Notes under the pieces: generated by a model | Seen by the model: only the letters and a program-made list of their open reading frames with translations | Told to the model about the DNA's origin: nothing | The model's database searches: none | Translations under genes and position numbers: made by a program | Assembly (NCBI GenBank): GCA_001598975.1 | Contig: BBXU01000139.1 | Coordinates: 1-64,000, forward strand | Source of the DNA: Parachlorella kessleri | Lineage: Eukaryota; Chlorophyta; Trebouxiophyceae; Chlorellales; Chlorellaceae | Length of the DNA stretch: 64,000 nucleotides | Reading direction: 5' to 3' | Shown here: piece by piece, positions 22,256-36,033 of the stretch | Layout: the number at the start of each line of letters is the position of its first letter | How positions within the stretch are numbered: position 1 is the stretch's first letter

Positions 22256-25200
22256 ATGGGGGCAGACGCCAATGGCAGTCTGGCTCTGCACACGGTCGGC
22301 TCCAGAGTCTGGTTGGCAGCAGAGGATGGGTGGCAGAAGGGCGAGGTGGTTAAGCTGGAGGGCGGCAAGCTGCATGTGAAGCTGGACGGCACCCCAGCGC
22401 AGACACGAATCTGCAACCCAGACGACTGTCCACTGCAGAACCCCAGCCTGTATGGTAATGGGGTGGAGGTGAGCAAGCCGGAGTTGTGCTTGTCGTAGCT
22501 GCTATACAACAAACTGCAGCACACCTTCTCGGCTTTGATCGTTGCCACTGCAGCTTGATCCTCTATGGCAAATAAGATAGCCACTGCTGGACGGATGCCT
22601 CTGCGTGCAGGATATGACCACGCTGAACTACTTGAACGAGCCAGGGGTCCTGTGGAACCTCAAAGTCCGCTATCAGCATGATGACATCTACACATACACC
22701 GGCTCAATCCTCATTGCTGTCAACCCCTTTGCCAGCATGCCGCACCTCTACGGCATGCACATGATGGAGCAATACTTGGGGCGGAACCTGGGAGAGCTGT
22801 CGCCCCACGTGTATGCTATTGCGGATGCTGCCTACCGGCAGATGCGGCGCGAAAAGAAAAGCCAATCCATCCTGGTGAGCAGGCACAGGGCCAGTGGTGG
22901 AAGGAGGTTCGAGGGGGGGCTCTTGTGAGGTCGTAACCGGCAGAGGGGTGGTTGTCCTTGAGCTACAACCTGCAGGAGCTTGCAAAACTCCCAGAGGAGG
23001 CTGCGTACCCAAGCTGGTGCGTATTGCTGAGGGTATGCTGGATAGGCCTATAACATGGTGGGAAACGGGGGGGGGGGGGGCAGCCCAAGATGGATGAATG
23101 TCGTTGTGTGCGACAGGGCTCATGCTGCAACCAGCCCTCCTCGCCTGGGACTGTTGGACCGGCAGGTTCGCGCAACGTTTGCACATATCTGACAATGACC
23201 GAGGCTGACAAGGGTAGCTGGAGCCACTAGATGCAACCAGACATGCAACCAGCGGATCAGCGAAGACTAAAACAAAAAGGGTCACTGAATTTGCAAGGTG
23301 ATATGACTGGTGCAGGTCAGCGGCGAGTCGGGCGCGGGTAAAACCGAGACCAGCAAGCTGCTGATGCAGTACCTGGCCTGGATTGGCGGCTACATGGATG
23401 GCGGGAAAGCGCGCAACACGCGCAGCGTGGAGCAGCAGGTGACTGTGGGGCTGGTTGTGGGAGCACCAGGCCACCATAGGCAGCGTACGCCGAGGGCAGC
23501 CTCATCAAGGAGGAGGGGAGGGTGATAATGGCGCACTGTTCAAGCAGGGGTGTTTATTATTTTCATGAAGCACATCAACGGGATGCTTGCATGGCCTAGC
23601 AAGGGAATGAAGCCTGCCAGTATGACTAAGTTATGTCGTACTGTGTATGGTCAGGTGCTGGAGTCCAATCCGCTTTTGGAGGCCTTTGGCAATGCCAAGA
23701 CTGTGCGCAACGACAACTCTTCGCGCTTTGGCAAGTTCACGGAGATCCAGTTCAATAGGGATGGGCGTATCTCAGGTGCGGGAATCGTGGTTGCCTGTTT
23801 GTGGGTCCAGTCTGAGCCTTGGTATGGAGCACAACAGAGGAAGGGCCAGTAGGCTCCACACAGGAGCAACTAAGAGAATACAATAGATTTGGTAGCTAGC
23901 AGTTGGCTGGCACATGCTAGTGTGCTGATCCATGGACCAACTTGCTCAGGGTCTTGTGTGCATTTGTGCAGCTACCCCAGTGCTGGATCATTGTGGGCCT
24001 TCGTGCCTTGATGCAGGTGCTGCTATTCGAACCTATCTGCTGGAGCGCTCGCGCGTGGTGAACATTGCAGACCCAGAGCGCAACTATCACATCTTTTACC
24101 AGGTGGGGCCTGGCCCTGACTGGAGTGGTCGCTGCTTTCCATGCTTTCTCCACGGAGGATGGAGCCTTTCGGGCTCCTGGGTCCGGCTGATGCAGACCCT
24201 TGCTCTTTTGTGCCATGGCAGCCTGCTGTTGGGACAGGCTGAGACCCAAAGAGAGCGTGTCACAGCTTGTGCACTACAGCTGATAGTAAATGCGTGCCTG
24301 CCTCTGTAAGCAGCAAACCACCTTTGCCTGCTACACCGCAGTTGTGTGACGGCGCCTCTGAGGCGGAGCGCAAGCTGTACTTCCTGCGGCCAGCCCAGGA
24401 GTTCCATTACCTCAACCAGAGCACATGCTATGCGCTGAGCGGCGTCAGCAATGCGGAGGAGTACAAGGTCAGGGTCTCAACCACTCTTGATATTTGAGAA
24501 CACATCCTGCTATCAGCCATTGCTTTCGAGCCCACTGAGTCACTGCTTTGTGCATTGTGGTATTGGCGGCATGCATTTCACTGAGAGACAAGGCCAGCCC
24601 ATCCAGCGTGGGTGGGTGGGTACTTGGACTTGCGTGGATGGGCAGCCAGCCAGTCAGTCCTCCTCTACGGGAGCTCATGGTAGTTTGCGGCTGTGGGCTG
24701 CAGCGCACGCGGCAAGCAATGACGGTTGTGGGCGTCAGTGAGGATGACCAGGACGCGGTGTTCCGCACCGTGGCGGCCGTGCTGCACCTGGGCAATGTGG
24801 CCTTCCAGGCGGGCGCAGACGCTGATGCCTCGCAGGTGCGGCTAGTTGGCGGACCCAGAAAGCTGCACCTCTGTTGAATGCGGTGGGCATCCTCGAGCCA
24901 TTCAAGCAGGGCTTGAGGGGCGACCTGCATGCAGGATCAGGGTCGGAAATTGGGTTGTGGTGTTGCACATCAACCTAGCTATGCTGCAAGGTAGCTCTGT
25001 TGAATGAAACCTCATGCCCCAGGGGGGAGGGGTTGGAAAGCCCAAGCAGCTGACTCTGGCTTGGTGCTTGCTGCGTTTTGGCAGGTTACCCCAGCAGCGG
25101 AGGAGCACTTGCGCGCGGCAGCCTCGCTGTTGGGGGTGGACTCCAAGGGTCTCAGCAAGGCGCTGACCACCCGGACGCGCCAGACTGTCGACGGTGCGCT

Positions 25201-28200
25201 GGGACAGCTGGCCTGGCTGGGCCGCACACACCGCTTTGATAACCCTTGTAGTCATGGCCGAACCCTGCAGTCTGACCCATGGTGTCTGTTGGCCCATTCT
25301 GGCGGTCCATGCGCCCTTCAGGTGTAGTTGAAAAGTTCATGCTGTGCACTGCGTGATGAGGGGTGTCTGTCAACAGGCTGGCTATTGTGGTTCCGCAGGG
25401 CCCATCGTGTCCCCCATCGACGTGAGGGCTGCGGATGACAACCGCGACTCGCTCTCCAAAACCATCTACTCGCGCCTGTTTGACTGGCTGGTCAACAAGA
25501 TCAACACCTCCATTGGCCAGGACCCCCATGCCACCAGCCTCATTGGCGTGCTGGACATCTACGGTGGGTGACCCGTGGTCGTTTCGCACCGTGTTGTGCA
25601 GCCACCCAGAACGTGGTTCAGGGCTGTGGCTGGCCTCTCAGCACGTGGGCTTGTGTGCCCGTCACCGATTCCCTGTGTCATTCGGACCGTACTATAAAAG
25701 ACACATTCCATACTCCTGTTGGTGCAGGCTAGTTCCCGACCGACTGGCAGCTTCTGAGCTTGTTAATCCCTGGCCCCTGGCTCCCTGCAGGGTTTGAGCA
25801 GTTCAGAGAGAACGACTTTGAGCAGTTCTGCATCAACCTGGCCAACGAGAAGCTGCAGCAACACTTCAACCAGCACGTCTTCAAGATGGAGCAGGTGACC
25901 AGGGGCCAGCTTGTCTTGGCCTTGCCCCGGTTTGCATGCTGGCTGAAAAGCCTGTGCTGTGCAAACGGCGAGGTTGGCTTGCTGGAGTCTCCTTGAGTGT
26001 GGCGATTTGGCACGGAGACGCTGATGAGGCTCATGCAGCAGCTCAGGGGTCAGGGATTCCTCCTTGGGCTTGCTGCCTGAAGCTGCGAGGGTCCGGTAGC
26101 CCACCACTAGAATCTGATCCGCTCGTCCCTTGCCCTACAGGCTGAGTACGAGCGAGAGGAGATTGAGTGGAGCTACATTGAGTTTGTGGACAACCAGGAT
26201 GTGCTGGACCTGATTGAGGCTCCCATGGGCATCCTTGACTTGCTGGACGAGACCTGCAGGTTCCCCAAGGCGAGTCAGTGGGGCTAGGGGGCGGGGGCGG
26301 CGGCTCTGTGGCTTGCTGGCAGGAGGCAGAGCCTGCAACTGCGAGCCGGCTGGGTGGGCGCGAAAGCGGCACATGTGGCCTGACAGGTGTTGTGTGTGGG
26401 CCTGTCACCGTCAACTGCCAGGCCTCAGGCCAGGCATGTGGCTGGGCACGGATTATCGTCAAGACCGGGGTGGGATTGAAGGAGGTGTGGGCTTCTGGGT
26501 GGTGGTGAGTGCAGGCCACATATGAGGACCTGGCCCAGAAGCTGTACAGCGCTCCCACCGTCAAAGACTCCAGCCGCTTCTCCAAGCCCAAGCTGTCGCG
26601 CACAGACTTCACCATCGAGCACTACGCTGGTGGGGTGCCCCCTCCAGGCCTGCACTTGCAAAACCCACACCCCGCTTTGGAAGTCCTTCATCCTCAGAAA
26701 GTCCTTGCTCCTTCATTAACCTGCTGCACAGCTGAATTTTCCTTGGGCCACCTGTGTTCCCGCCCTTGCCTCCAACAGCCTCTTCCCGCCTTCCTGCCTG
26801 CAGGCGGCGTGACCTACAAGACCAACAACTTCCTGGACAAGAACCGCGACTTTGTGGTGGCGGAGCACCAGGCGCTGCTGGGGGCCTCCGTGCACGACTT
26901 TGTGCGGCTGCTGTTCCCGGCCGAGCCGCAGGCGGCCGGCGGGCCGGGCGGCGGCCGCGCCATGCAAAGCAGCTACAAGTTCAGCAGCGTGGGCAGCCGC
27001 TTCAAGAAGCAGGTGCGGTGCGGTGCTGGCTGCCATGCCGGGTCCCAGACCTGGGGCTGGTGGGATGCGTTGCTCGTAATGTGTCACTGTGGTGACCGCT
27101 GCTGCTGCTCCTGCTGCGCTGGCCGTGGCTGGGCTGCTGCTATTAGTCCTCGGCACCATAATGCAGCACCAAAGTGAGGCTGGTAGGAGACAGCAGGGCT
27201 TGGGAGTTTACACTGCATCCTGTGTGCCCCACTGCAGCTGGCGGAGCTGATGGAGGCTCTGCGGCGCATGGAGCCTCACTACATCCGCTGCATCAAGCCC
27301 AACTCCTACAACCGCCCCATGGACTTCGAGAACCTCAACGTGCTGCTTCAGGTCTGCATGGGGTGCTGCCTTGTCGTGCGTAGCGGCCATCGGCGGGCCA
27401 GGCAGCGGCATGATCATGCAAGGCGGAAGGTGTATATAGCCGGCATGTCCTGTGTTAGTATCAACGGCGACGGGTGAGGTCCTTTCTAGGCCTACTGTCC
27501 CCGCATGGTGCATTTTGCAAAATTTGAAGATGCACAGGCACCCACCTCACCGCTCTGTACGTGCACCGTCCCACGTGGCTGCAGCTGCGCTGCGGCGGCG
27601 TGCTGGAGGCGGTGCGCATCAGCTGCGCGGGCTACCCCACCAAGATCCCCTACGAGGACTTTGTGGACCACTTCTGGAACCTGGCCACCGACATGCTGCA
27701 GCTGGACGACATCGGCCTGACCAAGGGCGTGCTGCAGCGGGTGCTGGGCGTGGAGGGGTACCAGCTGGGCAAGAGCAAGGTGGGTGGGGGGCTGCGGGGG
27801 GCGGGGGCAGGCATCTGGGGTTGGTGGTGTGTGGGTTGCTGTGTTGGGTGTGTGTGGGGGGGGGGGGATCTGAGCGGTTGCCAAGCAGACACAGGAAGGC
27901 AGGGTTTGGGGCGGGGGGGGGTCTTGTGTTGAAAAGCTAGCCTGTCTGCCTGGCAAGTGAGCTGGGTAGAGCTGCTCTGCACAGCCTGACTGTGGAGGTT
28001 GGAAGTGCTTGATAGGTTTGCTGTGGCCGAGGGTCGCCGCATCCATTTTTGAGGTAGCAGTCCCTTCCCCACAACCCCTTCACAGGTGTTCCTGCGGGCG
28101 GGCAAGATGGCTGAGCTGGACAAGCGGCGGACAGATGTGATGAACTACTCAGCACGAGTTGTCCAGCGGCACGTGCGCGGCTACCTGGCGCGGCTGCATT

Positions 28201-31200
28201 ACCACCGTGTGCGGCACGCGGTGCTCACTCTGCAGGTGGGGTCTGGCCTGGGGTGTGTTTGTGAGTCTGTAAAATGTAGGGCGGGTTGGCAAGGCTTTGC
28301 CGGGATTGGACAAGGCCACCAAGAACCTGTCCAGGGTTGCAGCTTGCCCGCATTGTGCCTGCTGGCTTGCGCATGCGGCGACGGGGTGGACCGAAGGCGC
28401 TGTGCTGATGTGGCTTTGCAGGCATGCACACGCGGGTGGCAGGCACGGTCATTTGCCGGGAGCATGCGGCGCGAGAGGGCAGCCACAGTCATCCAAGCCC
28501 ACTTCCGGCGCTTCCAGGTGACCAGGGCTCCATGGGCTTGCTCAATCCTGTCAAGCAATTAGAGTTGCATCCCCACCCCCGCCGCCTCAGTCCCAGCTAG
28601 GACCTTGCGTTGCACCCTGCGCCCTGGTTTTCATCCGGCTGTCTGTGGAGGATTTTTGGGACCTAAGACCAGTTGAACCAGCCTGCTGCTGTGGTCAACT
28701 TGGGCTTGGGTACGTGCCACGGTTTGCAGGCGCGGCAGAAGTACCTGGGTGTGCGGCGCGCTGTGGTGCGCGTTCAATCGGCCTTCCGGGGCCACACCGC
28801 GCGGCAGTACGTCCGGTCCATTCGGCAGCACCGGGCAGCCCTGCTCATCCAGTCGCGCTGGCGCAGCCATGTGGCGCAGCAGTCGTACCTGCGGTATCGC
28901 AGAGGGGTCGTTGCTGCGCAAGTGAGTCGCTGCTGTCTTCTGGTCTGCGGGTATTGCCGGCTATGCCCGCGCAGGCGCCGCATGTCTTTTTAGCCTCCAG
29001 GACTCTCTTTATGTCGCAGGCAGCTTGGTCGGGGAGTATAGCCTTGGACGGCAGGATGAGACTTCCCAAATACTTGCTCTTTTAAAGTTGGAATTGCTCC
29101 GTGACAGCAAGAAGCTAGACAGCACTTTGGCGGGTGCCAGCTGCGACACTTAGCAGAGCTGTGCGTAGGAAACAAGCGAACAAGCACGAAGGAGTTGCCT
29201 TTATCATGTCACAACCTGTTGCATGCAGTGCGCGTGGCGGTCCAAGGCTGCCCGGAAGGAGCTGCGGCGGCGGCGACAGGAGGCCCGCGAGGCTGGCAAG
29301 CTGCTGCAGGTAGGCCAGCCAGCCAGCCAGCTAGGAGGGCAGCTGCCACCCTGCCAGGGGGGCGTGCATGTGTGCGAGACCCATAAGTTTCTGCCGGCTG
29401 TGTGTACCGGCACCTGCGGGGACCTCTAGTCAGCCACGCTCCTGGCTTCCACGGTGCTGGCATTGCCTGCCGTTGCATAGTGAGACTCGTTAAACTCACA
29501 CTGTGCCTGGTTTCATGTGGTGTGTGGTGCAGGACAAGCAGGCTTTGGAGCAGAAGCTGCGTGACGTCCAGAACGTGCTGGAGGTGGTGCAGAGCCAGAG
29601 GAATGAGCTGCGCCAGCAGTACAGGGTAGGTTGCCAATCCCAGGCCTGTTACCCAGCCGGCCTCCTTAAGGTTGTGCCACCCGGACAGTGTGACGTGCAT
29701 ATGCAGCTCGGGTGTTGCCTTGCTGACCACAGCGGCCATAGATATCTCTCTGATTGATATGTACTCGGTTCAAGTCCATGGAACGCGCTGGCCTGTGCAT
29801 TGCGGTTGCCTTTGTGACAGTGTGCCACCCTGGCGAGCTTGGAAATGCGTTGGAGAACCCTTGCAGGTGCAACGTGATTGGTGGCGTGTCCTTGTGCAGG
29901 AAGAGAAAGCGCAGCGGGAGCAGCTCGAGGCTCGGCTGTCAGAGGTGCAGCAGTCTGTGGATGGGCGGGTTGCACAGATGCAGGCTGCGGTTGCGGTGCA
30001 GCTGGCAGCGGAGGCGGCAGCACGGCAGCAGGCTGAAGCGCAGCTCGCAGCGGCACAGCAGCAGGTAGGGAGCCACGTGTCATTCGGTCCTCCCCGGCCA
30101 CCTGTGCAACTGCCGCGTTGCTAGGGAGACATGGAGGTTCGTGCAATTGCTGCTTGGCCTTGAAGTGGTTCCCCTTGGGCAAATGTGTGCCCCTGAGGGG
30201 GTGTCTCGTCATAGTACTGCCATGCTGTGTGGGTACAATTGCATCCGTCACGCATCCAACCCATCTGCACCATGGAGGGGTGGTCATGAAGCGTTCCTGG
30301 TGGTCTACAACTTACAGGTGGCGGCCAGCAGCCAGAGCGCCGCCAGTGCCCAGGCAGCGCTGGGGGCGGAGGTGACGGACCTGCGGCAGAAGGTGAAGCT
30401 GCTGACGCAGCAGAAGGCGGAGGATGAGGTGAGAGGTCGGCAGGGGCGGCTGGCAGCTGAGTGTCAGCAAAGCTCCGAGTCTGACATCAGTCCAAGGCTG
30501 GTGCAGAGCATTGGCTGGTCTTTGGCTTAAAGGCTGTCCATGAAGCAGGGGATCTTGGGGTCTCCATGGCTGCCATGTCCAGTCTGGCGCAACAGGGTGC
30601 TGGACCTCCACCCGCTTTGGGCTCAAAGCTGGAAAGCCTGACTGGTGTCGGACCCTGCTGCCTGGCTTGCCTGCCTGCCTGCAGAATAAGTGGCAGGCGC
30701 AGGTACAGGACCTCATGAACCGCCTGAACAACGCGCTGGCGCAGCGCAACGCAGCGCGCGAGGAGGCCTTGATGGTGGAGGCCAGGTGGGCGGCACGGCA
30801 GGCGCAAGGCTGCTTGCATCTGACCTTGGAAGTGTCGGTTGGGCCGCCTTGGGCTGCGCTCGTCGCCTAGCAGCCCTGGGGTGCCAGCGCCAGGCTAGGT
30901 TGCAGCTTCGATATGAAATGCATCAATGTCATCCTGTGCACTGAATCCTGGGTGGGGAGATGCATTTTGGACCACACGGCCGATGGCTGGGACGTGGTAT
31001 CCGCAGGCTCAAGCAGCTACATGAGGAGATGGAGGCGGGGCGAGTCACCCCGGCGGCCCCCGCTGCTGGCGCCGTCACTCCGGTGGCAGCTGCGGCCGGC
31101 GCTGCTGCAGCGGCTGCGGCGGCGTCGCAGGGCCACCTGCAGGCGCCGGCGGTCACACCCTATGGCGCGCAGGAGGAAGGTGCGTTGTGCGCGTGTTCGC

Positions 31201-34200
31201 ATCTGTCATCGTGTTGCGGGAGCCAGCTCTCTTGAGGCTTGCAGTGGGGATGCGCAGGCTATCACACTTGAGGGCAGGCGGTTCTAAGGGGTGCTGAGGA
31301 GCTGGTGCAAGGATAACTGGCTTATTCCTATTTGTTTCAAGGAGGACTGCTGTGCTGGCTGCAGGCATGCTGAACCGCATGAGGCGTTACATGGCCAGCA
31401 TCCCGGGCACCTCACCACAGCGCGAGGGCGGGTCGCTGCCCCCCACACCCTTGGCAGCCACGCCCTCAGGTACGCAGCCTGGTCAGCTGGCAGCATCCAG
31501 GCGGTTGTGGAAATATTTGGTCTGCTTTGTACTCCGGATTTGATGAAGGCCGGGACTCACTTAAAATGGATTCCTTGAATGGAACCGATGGCTTGTGTTG
31601 CTCACCCTCCCTTAGCAGTTTCTACTGACATGACCCTCCGGTGGCTCTTTCTAGACCCCAAAACCCAACGGGAGTGCTTGTTTGCAGGCCGGAGCTTTGA
31701 GGGCCCCGCCCCCGACGGGCTGTCGGAGATGGACCGGCGGCAGCGCGAGCTGTACGCCAAGCAGCAGCAGCTCCTGCGCGAGCAGCGGTCGCAGGACCAG
31801 GAGCGCCTGCTGTCCACCATCACAGGTGGGTGCTGGGCATTGGTGGTGGTTTCTGGTTGGCACAGAAAGCGGAGCACTGTGTCTAGATTCAGCACCATGG
31901 CCTGCTTGATGGATCCATTTAGTCAGTCATCATGGAGCAGGCTGACGCAGTGGAACATGGCCTGCAAATCCGCACTGTCACCTTGTTCATGTGCACCCCA
32001 TGTGAGCCCGGCCCCCATGCCATGCTTGCAGAGCAACTGGGCTTCCACCACGGCCGGCCCGTGGCCGCGCTCACCATCTTCCGCTGCTGCCTGCAATGGA
32101 AGACCTTCCAGGCCGAGCGCACGCCCCTGTTCGACAGGATCATCGCCGCCATGGGGTCACAGGTCCGTTGACAGTTGAAGTGACTGGTGCTTCTGCTTTG
32201 GTTTGTCTGTCCCCCCCGTGGCCAGGGCTGCCGCTTTGCCGGCACGGCGATGGCCCCGCTGGCTATTGGAGAGGGTACGGGGGCTGGTGAGTTGCTGTGT
32301 AAGACTAGACCCACGCCAGCCCGGCTCTTCTGATATCAGCAGCAAATGCATCCGCAACCCCACGGTTCCACATGTGTGTGTTGCGTGCAGGTGGAGCTGC
32401 ACCAGGAGAACAACGGCTGCCTGGCCTACTGGCTGACCAACACCGTGACGCTGCTGTTCCTGATGCAAAAGAACATCAAGCCGGCCAGCGGCAACGGCTA
32501 CGCGCAGCGGTTGCGGCAGCAGGGGCAGCAAGTCACCAGGTGGGGGGTGCTGCTAGGGGGGCTTGGAATGGTTCCTGCGCTCTGTCAGCAGCAGGAGTCA
32601 GTTTGCGTGCCAGAACCGCGAGGGCAAGTCACAGGTGGACCACATACAGTACATTGACCACATATTATACTCAGTAAGCTTACGCGTCTGTGCTTTGTTG
32701 CTACAGAGGCTTGTTTGGCAGCTCCAAGGGCAGCTTCACGTCCTTCTTCTCCCGCACCGGTTATGGCGGCTCGCCTGGTGGCGAGGCTTCCATCCATGGC
32801 GGCGCAGCTGGGGGCTTCCGACAGGTAGGAGTTGAGGCAGTGGGAGGTGCAGGGCAGTGTCTGGCCGGTGACAGTTAGCTGGCCGACGTTGTTGGCAGCA
32901 GCTGGCTATTAAGCACGCAGTCCTGCTGTGCAGGCTCCAAGCTAAATGCATAGTTGGATGATGCATATTATGTGTTGGTTGCGTGTTGCCAAGCTGTGGT
33001 TTGCCTTGCGTTTTTGAGGGCTGAAGAGCTCTAGCTTGAGCAGGTGCAGGTAGCTGAGGACCGAGGGGGGATGTGCTGCCGCAGGTGGAAGCCAAGTACC
33101 CAGCGCTGCTGTTCAAGCAGCAGCTGGACGCGTTTGTGCAGAAGATCTTCCCCATGCTGCGCGACAATGTGAAGAAGGAGATCACGCCGCAGCTGGCCGC
33201 ATGCATTCATGCGCCGCGCCAGGCGGGCGTGCGCAGCAGCACGCGGCGGTCCACCAGCGCGTCAGAGAGCGCGGCTGCAGGCGCAGACGGGCAGCCCGGC
33301 ACGCCGCAGGGTGCGTCAGGAGGCAGCTTGCATGGCCCATGTGGTTCTGCAGGACAGGTCTTGCCGGAATGCGGGATTGTTGGTGGACACATGTAGTGCA
33401 GTGGAATGGCTGAAGCTGGCAATTTCTAGGGGTGCATGGCCCGGCGTGGAGCAAGGAACCGAGCATTGCCTAATGAGATCTATCCTTACCAAACCCGGCA
33501 CACTGAAGGTGCTGCTGAAGATTTGTCAGAATTGCATACCTGCAGTGGTAAAGTCTGTTAGGCCCACACCCACAGCTTGTATTGCTGGCTGCAGGCCGCG
33601 GCGGTGAAAGCGGCGCGCTGAGCCCGCATTGGGGCAACATCCTGCGGGTGTTTGACGTGCTCCTCGACACGCTGCGCGCCAACAACGTGCCCGCCTTCCT
33701 CGTGCGCAAGCTGTTTGAGCAGCTCTTCTCCTTCGTCAACGTGCAGGTGCGGTGGGGGCCAGGTGCAGTGTACAGTGCCTCAGTGCAGGCAGCCACGCTT
33801 TCTGAAGCTGCCCCATCGTGGGAGCACCTCAGTGGGTTTTGGTCGGCCTGACGGCACATCGCACCCCTACAGTGCTTGCAGTGCTGTGCTGCGATCATGC
33901 TCAGAATCGTAACATGTCCTGGGATGTCTAGGTGTGGCACATCCGCTGCTGGCCTCAGCCCCCCCTCCTGTGTTCCAACCGTGTGCAGCTATTTAACCAG
34001 CTGCTGCTGCGGCGCGAGTGCTGCTCGTTCAGCAATGGGGAGTATGTGAAGACTGGACTGGCCGAGGTGGAGCTGTGGATTGGGCGCTACAAGGACTGGG
34101 TGGGCGACTCCTGGGAGCAGCTGGCACACATCCGGCAGGTGCGCTGGGGCCTGCTGGGCCTCTTGAGGGCATGCTGCTTGGTAGGTTGGCGCGCCTGTAG

Positions 34201-35356
34201 CCGAGCGGCTTGGCTTGCTTCCTTGACTCGCCAGGAGTAGTATACTCTGCCAGTGTGTCGGTTAGATGCTGTTGGGGTCGCAGGTTCCACGCACCTTGGG
34301 TTATGTCACCACCAGGTGTGTATTTTGACTTGATGCCTGATATCGTTGGCTGCCGACCCGCCGTGCTCCCCTCTGCTGCTGCAGGCGGTGACCTTCCTGG
34401 TGATCCATCAGAAGCACCGCAAGAGCCTGCAGGAGATCACGAGCGACCTGTGCCCGGTGCTGTCGGTGCAGCAGCTGTACCGCATCTCAACCATGTACTG
34501 GGACGACAGGTCAGCCAGCTGCCTGCGGCTGCTAACCCAGCAGCAGGCGCATCCTTGGCTAGCTGTGTGCCCCCCTTGTCCTTATTCGGGCCTCTCATTC
34601 CCAGCAACTGGCTGGCTGGAATGAGTATCGCGAAGCACGGCAGCCCAAGCCCCATGTTTTCTGTCGGAGTGGTTGATGCTGCGGGCGCATGACATGCCAG
34701 CACTGCAACACTCATACTGTCCCCAATGGTGACCACGTGTGGGGCCCTACGCTGTCCACCCTTGCTGCAGGTATGGCACCGAGACAGTGTCCCACGAGGT
34801 GCTGTCGCGCATGAAGCAGCAGATGGTGGAGAGCTCCACCAACAGCGCCTCACACTCCTTCCTGCTGGACGACGACTCGACCATACCCTTCTCACAGGAC
34901 GACATTGCAGCCATGCTGGATGACAAGGTGGGTCTGGGTGGACAGCTGGTAATCGGTGGCTTGCTTTGAACGTGCATGAGTTTGTCATGTTCCCCTGCCG
35001 GATGGTTGCCTGGTAGGGAGCACCTGTCGGTGTATGCTTACTTGGCCGGGAGTACTGCCAGGCATGGTTTGTGCCGACAAGTCCTCCGCCTCCCTTATGC
35101 GGCTCGCAAAGTAGCCTGCCCATGGCATTGGTGAGCCTCACTTCCTGGCGGCACTGCTTCAAATTTGTATTTCGGGTGGCAGGCAATGCAATAGAGAGGA
35201 GGTACGGGTACACTGGGCTGACAGGTTAATTTGTATCAGTCATGTGTCCTGCTGCAGGAGCTGCTTGGGGAGACCCCAGTGCCTGCCCAGCTGAAGGATG
35301 TGCCCAGCTTCAGCTTCCTACACAAGAAGCTGGAGCTGGCCTTACAAGCAGCTTGA
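22256..35356 (+). CDS. Class XI myosin heavy chain (motor, IQ repeats, coiled coil, DIL tail)
   Basis: 35 exons close in phase to 1638 residues: 22256-22468, 22611-22874, 23316-23438, 23655-23775, 24017-24102, 24342-24467, 24704-24835, 25085-25193, 25399-25563, 25791-25894, 26141-26269, 26515-26629, 26804-27012, 27238-27351, 27585-27779, 28086-28235, 28422-28517, 28730-28921, 29229-29309, 29533-29625, 29900-30064, 30318-30428, 30685-30785, 31007-31179, 31365-31469, 31688-31825, 32032-32162, 32391-32539, 32707-32824, 33085-33310, 33595-33746, 33989-34138, 34385-34509, 34771-34927, 35258-35356. An SH3-like fold opens the protein. P-loop GESGAGKT lies near residue 162, switch [11 protein letters not shown] near 219, switch II DIYGFE near 443. 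About six IQ motifs span 755-905, then a coiled coil to about 1065, an Ala/Pro-rich linker, and the globular dilute (DIL) cargo domain. All nucleotide-site motifs are intact. It should move organelles or vesicles on actin. Intron 11 has a GC donor. Confidence 0.95.
27780..28085 (+). other. G-rich myosin intron with long G runs
   Basis: Intron 15 carries many runs of four or more G on the coding strand, including runs of about 11 near 27857 and nine near 27912. Such clusters can fold as G-quadruplexes in DNA or pre-mRNA. It may also be an assembly weak point. Confidence 0.5.
35175..35213 (+). repeat. Dispersed repeat copy D (in last myosin intron)
   Basis: GGTGGCAGGCAATGCAATAG followed by AGAGGAGGTACGGGTACACTGG. 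It matches the core pattern with one base missing in the second half, and closely resembles copy B unit 1. It lies in the last myosin intron, about 45 bases before the final exon. Confidence 0.6.
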
Positions 35357-36033
35357 GAGCCCCAGCTGTGTGCAGGGGAGAAGCACATGGCAGTGCTCTG
35401 CATGATGCGCGCCGGTGTATTGCTGGTTGTATGTATGTGCTAGGGCGGATGCTGCTTCCCTGCAAGCTTTTGTGTTCTGCACCGTTGTAAATGTGCCATA
35501 CCTGACGCCAATTGCTTCATTGTTGGGTAGCGATAGCGGCACAAAGGGGCTTGTGCTGGGACCAGACGCTTAGGCTGTTGCTAGTGACTATGTGCATGTG
35601 AAGCGCCACATCACGAGAGGACAGTAACCTAGCTTTGCTTAGACTCTCCTTGGACCCTTTCTAGAAGTTGTGAGCAGGGTTTACAATGCAACACAGTTCT
35701 GTCACTGTCATGTGTGCTCGAGAAAGTAATATCGTAGACAACTAGTTCCAACTGGTTTCCGAATTTCTTAGACCTACAACCAAGCCTGCCAACACAACCG
35801 TAGCAACCGGCGGAAGGAGTGCATGGCAGCAGTGGAATGCAGGAACTCAACACTAGAAAACCAGCCAATTTGCAAGCTCCCCCACACTGCCCCACCCCTC
35901 CTCCCTGCTGCCCTGCCTCAGTGCACAGGCGCTCTCAAGAGAGGACACTGTAGCCCGGCCAAGCCAACAGCACCACTTCCGGTGATACTACTCCTAGACA
36001 AGCAACAGGCTCAACTCCACCAGGCTGCAGCCG
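35357..36033. other. Convergent intergenic spacer
   Basis: About 680 bases between the myosin stop (+) and the IST1 stop (-). TGTAA, the usual chlorophyte polyadenylation signal, occurs at 35486-35490, about 130 bases after the myosin stop. No gene is seen. Confidence 0.5.

Noticed and set aside
23439..23654. Open frame [15 protein letters not shown] between myosin exons 3 and 4
   Set aside because: It is intron sequence that happens to be open. The motor sequence joins cleanly from SVEQQ to [13 protein letters not shown] without it.
34230..34310. A tRNA-like stretch with GGTCGCAGGTTCC in a myosin intron
   Set aside because: No matching acceptor stem, D-arm or anticodon arm could be folded by eye.
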